Shown piece by piece: positions 1-7,285 of a stretch of 7,388 nt of DNA (the first letter of the stretch is position 1; each line of letters opens with the position of its first letter). The notes under the pieces are model-generated. The model made no database searches. It was not told where the DNA came from and saw only the letters and a program-made list of their open reading frames with translations. The stretch is from an uncultured Lachnospiraceae bacterium (GTDB lineage Bacteria; Bacillota; Clostridia; Lachnospirales; Lachnospiraceae). The stretch covers positions 1-7,388 of the forward strand of contig CANSYV010000064.1 in assembly GCA_947651335.1 (NCBI GenBank), given 5' to 3'. Position numbers and translations under genes: made by a program.

Positions 1-65
1 CCTGTATTATCTTGATGAACTTCTGGAAACAATCCATAAAATGAATTTAATTAAGATAATACAGG
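1..65. repeat. Inverted repeat, 13-bp exact arms around 39 bases
   Basis: The arms at 1-13 (CCTGTATTATCTT) and 53-65 are exact reverse complements. Counting inward, 17 of the first 19 positions match (mismatches at 14/52 and 17/49). The enclosed bases 14-52 number 39, a multiple of three. There is no T-run after either arm, so it does not look like a terminator. The right arm is coding sequence of the small membrane-protein gene. The left arm starts exactly at the window end, so the full repeat may be longer. It could be a recombination site or the trace of a foldback chimera. Confidence 0.8.
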
Positions 66-241
66 GCAATGAGGGCAATCAGCACCACATAAGCAATGGA
101 TACCAGAAAAAAATTTTTGATCATAGCCAGTCCGATATAATCAGAGCGGTAATATTTGCTGACAGGAAGATATTTCTTTCCCTCTCCCTGCTCATAAATT
201 GCCAGCTTTGTCATGACTCTGACTTTTTCTTCATTTAACAT
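47..241 (-). CDS. Small single-span membrane protein, 3' end probably rearranged
   Basis: As it stands, the gene encodes 64 residues of unknown function. A charged, Tyr-rich N-terminal part (MLNEEKVRVM at 1-10, KYLPVSKYYRSDY at 23-35) is followed by one hydrophobic span at about 43-63. I think such proteins occur beside comF in Lachnospiraceae, but that is recollection and was not checked. An ATG at 286 in the same frame is excluded because it overlaps the -10 box. The ATG at 241 has AAGGAG six bases upstream and lies about 37 bases after the predicted transcription start. The frame ends one codon (Asn) after residue L63. Residues LYYL at 60-63 are encoded in the right arm of an exact inverted repeat, and inverting 14-52 would extend the frame with DELLETIHKMNLI. 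The real protein is thus likely longer and continues beyond position 1. Both the function and the true C-terminus are unknown. Confidence 0.7.
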   Translation of the reverse strand: MLNEEKVRVMTKLAIYEQGEGKKYLPVSKYYRSDYIGLAMIKNFFLVSIAYVVLIALIALYYLN

Positions 242-247
242 ATGCGG

Positions 248-253
248 CTCCTT
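248..253 (-). promoter_or_regulatory. Ribosome binding site that fixes the start of the small membrane-protein gene
   Basis: AAGGAG on the minus strand lies six bases before the ATG at 241. Together with the promoter overlapping the ATG at 286, it decides the start codon. Confidence 0.85.
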
Positions 254-284
254 TTTCGCAGTTACATTTCCATAGTTTCTTTTC

Positions 285-313
285 ATTGTACCATAGATTA
301 ATCAGAGTGTCAA
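285..313 (-). promoter_or_regulatory. Near-consensus sigma-A promoter for the small membrane-protein gene
   Basis: On the minus strand a perfect -35 box TTGACA (308-313) is followed by exactly 17 bases and a -10 box TACAAT (285-290). TGG precedes the -10, giving the extended TGn motif. Transcription would start near 278-279, giving an untranslated leader of about 37 bases before the ATG at 241. The -35 begins 18 bases beyond the comFC stop, so the small gene can be expressed independently of the upstream run. No operator-like repeat is visible across the promoter. This is the strongest promoter-like match in the window. Confidence 0.85.
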
Positions 314-331
314 AAGCCCTCCAAAAACCTG

Positions 332-1054
332 TTAAAAACCTTTTCCTATACAGAGAACCAGAACCCAGATCCGCCCGGCTCCAGCCTGTTTCAGACATCT
401 TGCCGCCTCATCCACAGTTCCTCCCGTGGTATAAACGTCATCCACCAGCAGAATTCTATTTAAAGGATGAAACTGCTCTCCTGTGGAAAATGCTCCTCTC
501 AAATTGCTTCTGCGCTGTTTTTCATCCAGGCTTTTCTGTGTTCTGGTCTTTCTGATTTTTTCCAGCATCTGAGGATATACGGGAATCCCGAAATGTCCTC
601 CCAATGCCTGAGCCAGACAGAGGCTCTGGTTAAATCCCCGCAGACGCATCTGGGTTTTGTGAAGGGGGATGGGGACAATGGCCTGGGGCTTAAAGCGTGC
701 CAGATACTTTCCTCCATAGCGTATCATCATCTCCCCGTAATAATCCAGATACTCTCTGCGCCCTCCGTATTTACATTTCATCAGAGATTCTCTCATCAGT
801 CTGTTATATGGGAAAATCCCTGCGCCCTCTTCAAAAAAATGGCGGTGTCTCAGGCAGTCTTTGCAGTATTCCTGATCCTCTCTCTCAACAGGTTTCCCGC
901 ACTTTCTGCACCGGGGTTCCCGGACAGGCATTACTTTTCCCCCGCAGCCGCGGCACACAAGAGCGCCTTTTGGGCGGACAATATCATGACATACCGGGCA
1001 CCGCCTGGGATAAACTGCCTGAAGACAAAATTCTACAATATCTCTTTTTCTCAA
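332..1054 (-). CDS. comFC: ComF family protein (ComFC-like phosphoribosyltransferase)
   Basis: ComF family proteins are cytoplasmic and needed for full natural transformation in several bacteria. They work with the ComFA helicase, and their exact chemistry is unsettled. The 240 residues are typical. The N-terminal part carries two possible zinc sets, C19/C22/C34/C37 and C49/C52/C64/C67. Next comes the conserved MKCKYGGRREY region at 92-102, then VPIPLHKTQMRLRGFNQS at 127-144, and the PRPP-binding loop ILLVDDVYTTGGT at 201-213 typical of type I phosphoribosyltransferases. No ATG lies near the N-terminus, and the first residues match the family only with a TTG start at 1054. This TTG is two bases past the recD2 stop, with AAAGG nine bases upstream inside the recD2 end. 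The start is therefore probably weak and dependent on recD2 translation. No comFA is present in this window. The paralogue GntX has the same architecture and cannot be told apart by eye. Confidence 0.93.
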   Translation of the reverse strand: MRKRDIVEFCLQAVYPRRCPVCHDIVRPKGALVCRGCGGKVMPVREPRCRKCGKPVEREDQEYCKDCLRHRHFFEEGAGIFPYNRLMRESLMKCKYGGRREYLDYYGEMMIRYGGKYLARFKPQAIVPIPLHKTQMRLRGFNQSLCLAQALGGHFGIPVYPQMLEKIRKTRTQKSLDEKQRRSNLRGAFSTGEQFHPLNRILLVDDVYTTGGTVDEAARCLKQAGAGRIWVLVLCIGKGF

Positions 1055-1056
1055 AT

Positions 1057-3306
1057 TTAAGAGCCTTTCTCCCCGAACTCTCCTCTTGCGTTTCCCAATT
1101 CCTGAATCCAGATATTCAGAGCGCTGTACCGCTCCAATTCCCGCTTATTGGCGATCATGTGCTGGAACGTCCCCTCGCTTCCCACAATAGCCACACATTT
1201 CCTTGCCCTGGTCACAGCGGTATAGAGCAGATTCCGGTTCATCAGCATCTGGGGCCCGCCCAGCAGGGGAATCACCACAGCCGGATACTCGCTCCCCTGA
1301 GATTTATGTATGGTCACCGCGTATGCCAGTTCCAGCTCGTCCAATTGTTTGAAAGAATAGTCCACATATCTGGACTGATCGTATTCCACAGTCAGCAGCC
1401 CTGCAAATTCATTGATCTCACGGACCGTGCCGATATCTCCGTTAAAAACCCCCATCCCTTTGTCCACAGCGATTCCAAACTTTCCCCTGACTTCCCATGG
1501 AAGCTGATAATTGTTTTTGATCTGCATCACTTTATCTCCCTGACGGTATAAGGTGTGTCCATACTCTTTCTCTTTTTTGGACGGAGATGGAGGGTTCATA
1601 TATTTCTGAAGAAACGGATTCAGCTGTTCCACACCCAGAACTCCTTTGCGCATAGGTGTGAGCACCTGGATATCCATGGGATCTGCCTGGATATACCGGG
1701 GCAGTTTCTCCTGGATGAGAGCGATCACCACCCGCAGAACCAGAACCGCCTCCCTGCGCTCCAGAAAAAAGAAATCCCGGCTCCTGTTATTCACCGCCAC
1801 CTGTTCTCCCCGGTTAATCTTGTGGGCATTGACAATAATATCGCTCTGGCTGGCCTGCCGAAATATCCGCTTCAGCTCAATCACAGGAAATGCCCGGGCG
1901 TCAATCATATCCCGCAGTACATTCCCCGGTCCCACACTGGGAAGCTGGTCCACATCCCCCACCAGAATCAGCCTTGTACCTGGACCGATGGCGGACAGCA
2001 GAGCGTGCATCAGATAAATATCTACCATGGACATCTCGTCAATAATCACCACATCCGCTTCCAGGGGATTCTGGGCATTTCTTTCAAACTGGACCACAGA
2101 CGCCTGTTCTTCCAGGGCACTGGACAATTCCAAAAGCCGGTGGATGGTCTGTGCCTCATACCCGGAGGCCTCTGTCATACGGTTTGCCGCACGCCCTGTG
2201 GGAGCTGCCAGACGAATCTGCAGATTTTCCCCCTCAAAGTAGTGGAGAAGCGCATTGATGGTTGTGGTCTTTCCTGTTCCCGGCCCGCCGGTGAGGATGA
2301 AAAGGCCGTGGCCTGCCGCCTCCCTCACAGCAGCTCTCTGACACTCATCCAGCTGGATCTGCTCCTTCTTTTCCATCCGCCGGATTTGTTCTTCTGTCTG
2401 AATGGGGTCATGGGGAAACTGCACATTCAGCTCCCACAACAGACGGGCGGTGTCCAATTCCAGATGATAGAGCCTGTTTCCATAGACAACAGGCCCTGAT
2501 TCCAGGTTTTTAACCACCGCTTTGCGCTCAATGGCCAGATCCATCAGATATTTTTCCAGGATTTCTTCCTCTGCCTGCAGCAGAGTGGCTGCCTGCCGGA
2601 ACAGTTCCTGCCTGGGCAGATAGACATGGCCCTGTCCCGAGGCCAGAAGCAGCACATAGAGGAGTCCGCTTTTGATCCTGTATCCGGAATCCGGGCGGAT
2701 GCCGATTCTCCCTGCGATCTCGTCCGCAATCCGAAATCCCACCCCTGGAATATCCTCTGCCATCTGGTACGGATTCTCCCGGAGCATCTGGTACAGCTCC
2801 TGGCCGTACTGCTTGTAAATCTTTGCGCCCAGATTCAGTGAAATTCCATATTTCTGCAGGAAGATCATAGCCTTTCGCATATCGGTCTTTTCTTCCACCT
2901 GAAGGGCGATCTCTCTGGCCATCCGCTGGCTGATTCCTTTCACTTCTGACAGCCTCTCCGGTTCTTCCTCCAGCACCCGGATGGTGTCTTCTCCAAAACA
3001 TTTCACAATCCTGGAAGCAAGAGAAGCACCCACTCCCTTGATGGCGCCGCTTCCCAGATACCGCTCCATGGCCTTCGTATCCTCCGGAGCTTTTATCTGA
3101 AAAGATTCAATCTGGAACTGCTTTCCGTAAACTGCGTGCCGGGTATAATGCCCCTGTGCTTCGATCATCTCCCCCCGCACCATATACCGGAAAGTGCCCA
3201 CACAGGTGGTTTCTTCCCCGTCTGTGGACAAAACCAGAACTGTATATCCATTCTCCTCATTTCGATAGATAATATGATCTACAAACCCGGAAATGGTATC
3301 TGCCAT
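1057..3306 (-). CDS. recD2: RecD2-type ATP-dependent DNA helicase (SF1B)
   Basis: RecD2 is a 5'-3' SF1B helicase found mainly in bacteria lacking RecBCD, and is linked to replication-fork and mismatch-related repair. The 749 residues fit the family (about 715-800). The N-terminal OB-like region begins MADTISGFVDHIIY, followed by helix-hairpin-helix segments near 88-135 and IPGVGFRIADEI at 186-197. Helicase motifs are all intact: Walker A GGPGTGKTT at 340-348 (K346), motif Ia APTGRAA at 368-374, Walker B VVIIDEMSMVD at 419-429, motif III LVGDVDQLPSVGPGN at 448-462, the arginine motif LKRIFRQ at 478-484, YAVTIHKSQGSEY at 662-674 and LYTAVTRARK at 694-703. The N-terminal extension separates it from RecBCD's RecD. 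An ATG seven codons upstream (3327) has no ribosome site, whereas the ATG at 3306 has AAAGGGGG eight bases before it. comFC follows two bases after the stop, implying one transcript and probable translational coupling. Confidence 0.96.
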   Translation of the reverse strand: MADTISGFVDHIIYRNEENGYTVLVLSTDGEETTCVGTFRYMVRGEMIEAQGHYTRHAVYGKQFQIESFQIKAPEDTKAMERYLGSGAIKGVGASLASRIVKCFGEDTIRVLEEEPERLSEVKGISQRMAREIALQVEEKTDMRKAMIFLQKYGISLNLGAKIYKQYGQELYQMLRENPYQMAEDIPGVGFRIADEIAGRIGIRPDSGYRIKSGLLYVLLLASGQGHVYLPRQELFRQAATLLQAEEEILEKYLMDLAIERKAVVKNLESGPVVYGNRLYHLELDTARLLWELNVQFPHDPIQTEEQIRRMEKKEQIQLDECQRAAVREAAGHGLFILTGGPGTGKTTTINALLHYFEGENLQIRLAAPTGRAANRMTEASGYEAQTIHRLLELSSALEEQASVVQFERNAQNPLEADVVIIDEMSMVDIYLMHALLSAIGPGTRLILVGDVDQLPSVGPGNVLRDMIDARAFPVIELKRIFRQASQSDIIVNAHKINRGEQVAVNNRSRDFFFLERREAVLVLRVVIALIQEKLPRYIQADPMDIQVLTPMRKGVLGVEQLNPFLQKYMNPPSPSKKEKEYGHTLYRQGDKVMQIKNNYQLPWEVRGKFGIAVDKGMGVFNGDIGTVREINEFAGLLTVEYDQSRYVDYSFKQLDELELAYAVTIHKSQGSEYPAVVIPLLGGPQMLMNRNLLYTAVTRARKCVAIVGSEGTFQHMIANKRELERYSALNIWIQELGNARGEFGEKGS

Positions 3307-3314
3307 GAGTGCCG

Positions 3315-3322
3315 CCCCCTTT
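3315..3322 (-). promoter_or_regulatory. Ribosome binding site that fixes the recD2 start
   Basis: AAAGGGGG on the minus strand lies eight bases before the ATG at 3306. The alternative ATG at 3327 lies upstream of this site and has no purine-rich site of its own, so the downstream ATG is favoured. Confidence 0.75.
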
Positions 3323-3344
3323 GTCATCCGTATCTGAACTCACA

Positions 3345-3362
3345 TGTCTGCCTGCGCAGACA
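3345..3362 (-). other. Stem-loop between mreB and recD2
   Basis: On the minus strand a perfect 7-bp stem (TGTCTGC paired with GCAGACA) encloses a 4-base loop GCAG, starting three bases after the mreB stop. One further G-U pair could extend it. It is followed by mixed sequence and no T-run, so it is unlikely to be an intrinsic terminator on this strand. It could protect the mreB 3' end or mark a processing site, but this is inference. Confidence 0.5.
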
Positions 3363-3365
3363 CTG

Positions 3366-4349
3366 CTACAATTTTTCCGCGATCTCCGCGTATTTTCCCG
3401 TGCCCACGGCCACCGCCAGCATGGGTTCCTGGGCGGTCATGGTGTTAATTCCGGTCTTCTGCTCAATGAGCTTTTCAATACCCCCAAGCAGGGCACCGCC
3501 CCCGGTGAGAACAATTCCCCGGTCCACCACGTCTGCCGCCAGCTCCGGAGGGGTTTTCTCCAGAACCCCGTGCACCGCGTCCACAATCTTGGAAGTACAC
3601 TCGTACAATGCCTCCCGGATCTCTTCTGAGGTAAGGGTCACAGACTTGGGAAGCCCTGTGATCACATTGCGCCCCTTGATCTCCAGAGTCACCAGTTCCG
3701 GGCGCTCACATGCCATGCCGATTTGAATCTTAATATCCTCAGCCGTGCGCTCACCGATGAAAAGATTGTGGTTTTTCCGCACATGGCGCATAATCGCCTC
3801 ATCAAAGTTATCCCCGGCCACTTTCACAGACGTGGATACCACCGTTCCCCCCAGAGAAATCACGGCAATATCAGAAGTGCCGCCTCCGATATCCACCACC
3901 ATATTTCCGCAGGGACGCAGAATATCAATCCCTGAACCAATAGCCGCCGCGATGGGCTCCTCAATCAGGTGGACCTCCCGGGCGCCTGCCTGATAAGTAG
4001 CCTCCTCCACCGCCTTTTTTTCCACCTCTGTCACGCCGCTGGGAACGCAGATGCTGATGCGGGGCTTCCGAAAAGCCCGCCGTCCGATGGCCTTTGAAAT
4101 AAAATATTTCAGCATCTTCTCTGTAATCTCATAATCCGAGATTACCCCCTGCCGCAGGGGCCGTATGGCCACCACGTTTCCCGGGGTACGGCCGATCATC
4201 TGGCGCGCTTCTTCCCCGATGGCTTTGATTTTCTCTGTGTCTTTATCGTATGCTACCACAGAAGGTTCCTTCAGAACAATCCCTTTTCCTGAAGCATACA
4301 CCAGTATACTGGACGTACCCAGATCGATTCCAATGTCAGTTGCCGGCAT
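3366..4349 (-). CDS. mreB: MreB/Mbl-family actin-like cell-shape protein
   Basis: This bacterial actin polymerises with ATP on the inner face of the membrane and guides the elongation complex that inserts sidewall peptidoglycan. With the start chosen here it has 327 residues, close to MreB/Mbl (about 330-347). Seen in order: phosphate-1 motif DIGIDLGTS at 5-13, the HLIEEPIAAAIG segment around E130-E131, phosphate-2 motif DIGGGTSD at 153-160, and adenosine motif GIVLTGGGALLGG at 278-290. A GTG eight codons upstream (4373) would give 335 residues. I prefer the ATG at 4349 because it has AAAGGGG six bases upstream, because family members begin almost directly with the DIGIDLGT strand, and because the GTG sits in a hairpin arm. 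mreC and mreD are not adjacent, so it is a solitary copy between uvrA and recD2 and may be one of several paralogues. MreB and Mbl cannot be separated by eye; the family call is firm. Confidence 0.95.
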   Translation of the reverse strand: MPATDIGIDLGTSSILVYASGKGIVLKEPSVVAYDKDTEKIKAIGEEARQMIGRTPGNVVAIRPLRQGVISDYEITEKMLKYFISKAIGRRAFRKPRISICVPSGVTEVEKKAVEEATYQAGAREVHLIEEPIAAAIGSGIDILRPCGNMVVDIGGGTSDIAVISLGGTVVSTSVKVAGDNFDEAIMRHVRKNHNLFIGERTAEDIKIQIGMACERPELVTLEIKGRNVITGLPKSVTLTSEEIREALYECTSKIVDAVHGVLEKTPPELAADVVDRGIVLTGGGALLGGIEKLIEQKTGINTMTAQEPMLAVAVGTGKYAEIAEKL

Positions 4350-4355
4350 AGCAAT

Positions 4356-4362
4356 CCCCTTT
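4356..4362 (-). promoter_or_regulatory. Ribosome binding site that fixes the mreB start
   Basis: AAAGGGG on the minus strand lies six bases before the ATG at 4349. A competing GTG at 4373 has a weaker AAAGAGG further upstream and is buried in a small hairpin arm. Confidence 0.75.
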
Positions 4363-4368
4363 CCAACG

Positions 4369-4383
4369 GGCACCGAATGTGCC
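4369..4383 (-). other. Small hairpin over the alternative mreB GTG
   Basis: On the minus strand GGCAC pairs with GTGCC around the 5-base loop ATTCG. The GTG that could start an eight-residue longer MreB is the first part of the second arm. The stem is only 5 bp, so stability is modest. It lies seven to eight bases upstream of the ribosome site used here and leaves that site free. Confidence 0.35.
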
Positions 4384-4435
4384 TCTTTCTTACATATTTA
4401 CAATCATAGTATTTGTCTTTTACCCAAAGTTATTC

Positions 4436-7285
4436 TTAACGGGACCTTTTCAAAGCCTCGTCAATATATTTTCCTGTGTAAGACTGCCCGCAGGCGGCAA
4501 CCTGTTCCGGGGTTCCCTGTGTCACAATGGTCCCCCCTCTGTCTCCGCCTTCCGGTCCGATATCGATGATATAATCAGCTGTTTTGATCACATCCAGGTT
4601 GTGCTCTATGACCACAACCGTATTTCCGCCCTCTGCCAGACTCTGCAGGATCTGGATCAATTTGTGCACATCGGCAAAATGAAGCCCTGTGGTGGGTTCA
4701 TCCAGAATATATATGGTCTTTCCCGTGCTCCTCTTGCTCAGTTCCAGGGCCAGCTTCACCCGCTGGGCCTCCCCGCCGGACAGAGTGGTGGAGGGCTGTC
4801 CCAGACGGATGTAGGACAGTCCCACATCATACAGCGTCTTGATTTTCCGGTTAATAGAGGGAATATGCTGGAAAAACTCCAAGGCTTCTTCCACCGTCAT
4901 GTCCAGCACATCAAATATATTTTTCTCTTTGTATTTTACCTCCAAAGTTTCCCGGTTATACCTCTTCCCCCTGCATACTTCACAGGGCACGTACACATCC
5001 GGCAGGAAATGCATCTCAATCTTCAAAATGCCGTCCCCTTTACACGCCTCGCAGCGGCCCCCTTTTACATTGAAGCTGAACCGCCCTTTCCCATATCCCC
5101 TGGCTTTGGCATCCGCAGTGGAGGCAAACAGATCCCGGATCTGGTCAAATACCCCTGTATAGGTGGCTGGATTGGAGCGGGGGGTGCGGCCGATGGGGGA
5201 CTGGTCTATATTGATCACCTTATCCAGCTGGTCAATCCCCTGAATATCTTTATGCTTTCCAGGTATGGTTCTGGCCCTGTTCAGTTCTTTGGCCAGTCTC
5301 TTATACAGGATCTCATTGACCAGAGAACTCTTTCCGGACCCGGAAACCCCGGTCACACAGGTAATCACCCCCAGAGGAATATCTACATTTACATTTTTCA
5401 GGTTATTCTGTGCCGCGCCTTTCACTTTCAGAAAACCTGTGGGCTTCTTCCTGATTTCCGGTACTGGTATCTTCACCTTCCCGCTTAAATACTGCCCGGT
5501 AACCGATTCCTGAATGTTCATCAATTCTTCCGCAGTGCCGATGCCCACCAGCCTGCCGCCGTGCTCGCCGGCTCCCGGTCCGATATCTACCACACAGTCT
5601 GCCGCCAGCATGGTATCCGCATCGTGTTCCACTACAATCAGAGTATTGCCCAAATCCCGCAGATGACACAGGGTACGCAGTAATTTATCGTTATCTCTCT
5701 GATGAAGGCCGATGCTGGGTTCATCCAGAATATAGGCCACACCCACCAGTCCGGAGCCGATCTGGGTTGCCAGACGGATACGCTGGGCCTCTCCTCCTGA
5801 CAGGGTGGACGTGCCCCTGGACAGTGTGAGATACTCCAGCCCCACATCCACCAGAAAGCCCACTCTGGCCCGGATCTCCTTGAGTACCTGATATCCGATT
5901 AACTGCTGCTGGCTGGTCAGCTCCATATTCTCCAAAAATTTCTGCAGCTTCAAAATGGACTGGGAAGTCACCTGATAAATATTCTGTCCGCTCACTGTCA
6001 CGGCCAGGGATTCCTGTTTCAGACGCTGGCCCTTGCAAACATTGCAGGGGGTAATGCGCATAAAGCTTTCGTATTCCTGTTTGCTGGTCTCGGAACCGGT
6101 TTCCCGGTAACGGCGTTCCACGTTTTTAATCAGCCCCTCAAACGCCACCGAATAGACCCCTTCTCCCCGCTGGCCTTTATAATGAACCGTCACTTCCCTG
6201 CCATCAGTGCCGTTAATGATAATATTCTGAATATCTTCCGGATAATCCTGAAAAGGCGTGTCCAAATCAAAACCATATTCTTCTGCCAGAGCGTCCAGTA
6301 TGGCCCTGGTAAAACTACCCTTATTGGTACAGGACTGCCAGCCCATCACGGCGATGGCTCCCTGGGAGATGCTCAATTTGGGGTTGGGGATCATCAGCTC
6401 CACTGCAAACTCCATCCGGTATCCCAGCCCGGTACAGGCAGGACATGCCCCGAAGGGATTATTAAAAGAAAAACTCATGGGTTCACTCTCATCCACACTG
6501 ATTTGGCAGTCCGGACAGGAAAAGCTCTGGCTGAAATTGATCACATTCCCATCCATGGTGTCCACCATGAGAAGTCCCTCTGCCAGGGACAGGACATTTT
6601 CTATGGAGTCTGTGAGACGTTTCTCAATTCCCGGCTTCACCACCAGACGGTCAACCACAATCTCGATATTGTGCTTGATATTCTTCTCCAGAACGATTTC
6701 TTCTGAAAGCTCATAGGGATTTCCGTCCACCTGCACCCGGACATAACCGCTTTTCTTCGCCTGGGCAAACAGCTTTGTATGAGTCCCCTTCCTTCCCCTG
6801 ACCACAGGAGCCAGAAGCTGAATACGGGTTTTCTCCGGAAGCTCCATGATCTGGTCCACCATCTGGTCCACCGTCTGGCGCATAATCTCCCGCCCGCACT
6901 TAGGACAGTGGGGAATGCCGATACGGGCATAGAGAAGCCGGAAATAATCGTAGATTTCCGTGACTGTCCCAACTGTGGACCGGGGATTTCTGTTGGTTGA
7001 CTTCTGATCTATGGAAATGGCCGGGGACAGCCCCTCAATGCTCTCCACATCCGGCTTCTCCATCTGTCCCAGAAACTGCCTGGCATAAGAGGTGAGAGAT
7101 TCCATATACCGCCGCTGGCCTTCCGCATAGATGGTATCAAAAGCCAGAGAGCTTTTCCCGGAACCGGACAGTCCGGTCAGAACAACAAACTCATTCCTGG
7201 GTATGTCCACATCCAGGTGTTTCAGATTATTCTCATTGGCTCCTCTGATCTTGATAAATTCACGGGTCTTCTTTGGTTCCGCCAT
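4436..7285 (-). CDS. uvrA: Excinuclease ABC subunit A (UvrA), complete
   Basis: UvrA is the ATP-driven dimeric damage sensor of nucleotide excision repair. It scans DNA in the cytoplasm and loads UvrB at lesions. The 949 residues match the usual 940-960. Two ABC ATPase halves are visible. The first has Walker A GLSGSGKS at 38-45, signature LSGGEAQR at 495-502, Walker B YILDEP at 518-523 and switch His555. The second has Walker A GVSGSGKS at 646-653, signature at 835-842, Walker B at 858-864 and His895. Zinc-module cysteines are C257/C260/C281/C284 and C745/C748/C768/C771, with further CxxC pairs at 127/130 and 414/417. All key residues are intact. The ATG at 7285 has a strong AAAGGAG site six bases upstream. 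The AT-rich upstream 100 bases show no convincing promoter or LexA box. The product begins the run and is followed, 86 bases on, by mreB. Identification is essentially certain. Confidence 0.98.
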   Translation of the reverse strand: MAEPKKTREFIKIRGANENNLKHLDVDIPRNEFVVLTGLSGSGKSSLAFDTIYAEGQRRYMESLTSYARQFLGQMEKPDVESIEGLSPAISIDQKSTNRNPRSTVGTVTEIYDYFRLLYARIGIPHCPKCGREIMRQTVDQMVDQIMELPEKTRIQLLAPVVRGRKGTHTKLFAQAKKSGYVRVQVDGNPYELSEEIVLEKNIKHNIEIVVDRLVVKPGIEKRLTDSIENVLSLAEGLLMVDTMDGNVINFSQSFSCPDCQISVDESEPMSFSFNNPFGACPACTGLGYRMEFAVELMIPNPKLSISQGAIAVMGWQSCTNKGSFTRAILDALAEEYGFDLDTPFQDYPEDIQNIIINGTDGREVTVHYKGQRGEGVYSVAFEGLIKNVERRYRETGSETSKQEYESFMRITPCNVCKGQRLKQESLAVTVSGQNIYQVTSQSILKLQKFLENMELTSQQQLIGYQVLKEIRARVGFLVDVGLEYLTLSRGTSTLSGGEAQRIRLATQIGSGLVGVAYILDEPSIGLHQRDNDKLLRTLCHLRDLGNTLIVVEHDADTMLAADCVVDIGPGAGEHGGRLVGIGTAEELMNIQESVTGQYLSGKVKIPVPEIRKKPTGFLKVKGAAQNNLKNVNVDIPLGVITCVTGVSGSGKSSLVNEILYKRLAKELNRARTIPGKHKDIQGIDQLDKVINIDQSPIGRTPRSNPATYTGVFDQIRDLFASTADAKARGYGKGRFSFNVKGGRCEACKGDGILKIEMHFLPDVYVPCEVCRGKRYNRETLEVKYKEKNIFDVLDMTVEEALEFFQHIPSINRKIKTLYDVGLSYIRLGQPSTTLSGGEAQRVKLALELSKRSTGKTIYILDEPTTGLHFADVHKLIQILQSLAEGGNTVVVIEHNLDVIKTADYIIDIGPEGGDRGGTIVTQGTPEQVAACGQSYTGKYIDEALKRSR

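Noticed and set aside
314..340. GGTTTTT repeated twice around the comFC stop, considered as a terminator
   Set aside because: The copies are direct repeats, no stem forms before the T-runs, and the sequence runs straight into the promoter of the next gene.
697..1551. Plus-strand open frame of 284 codons across comFC and recD2
   Set aside because: It lies antisense to two clear genes, its residue make-up (many Pro, His, Ser, Cys) is shadow-like, and no motif or ribosome site supports it.
1555..2499. Plus-strand open frame of 314 codons opposite recD2
   Set aside because: It is antisense to the RecD2 helicase motifs, and the predicted protein has the His/Gln/Pro-rich look of a reverse-strand shadow.
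4379..5488. Plus-strand open frame of 369 codons opposite uvrA
   Set aside because: It is entirely antisense to the conserved C-terminal half of UvrA and the mreB leader, with no recognisable domain; codon bias of the real gene explains its length.
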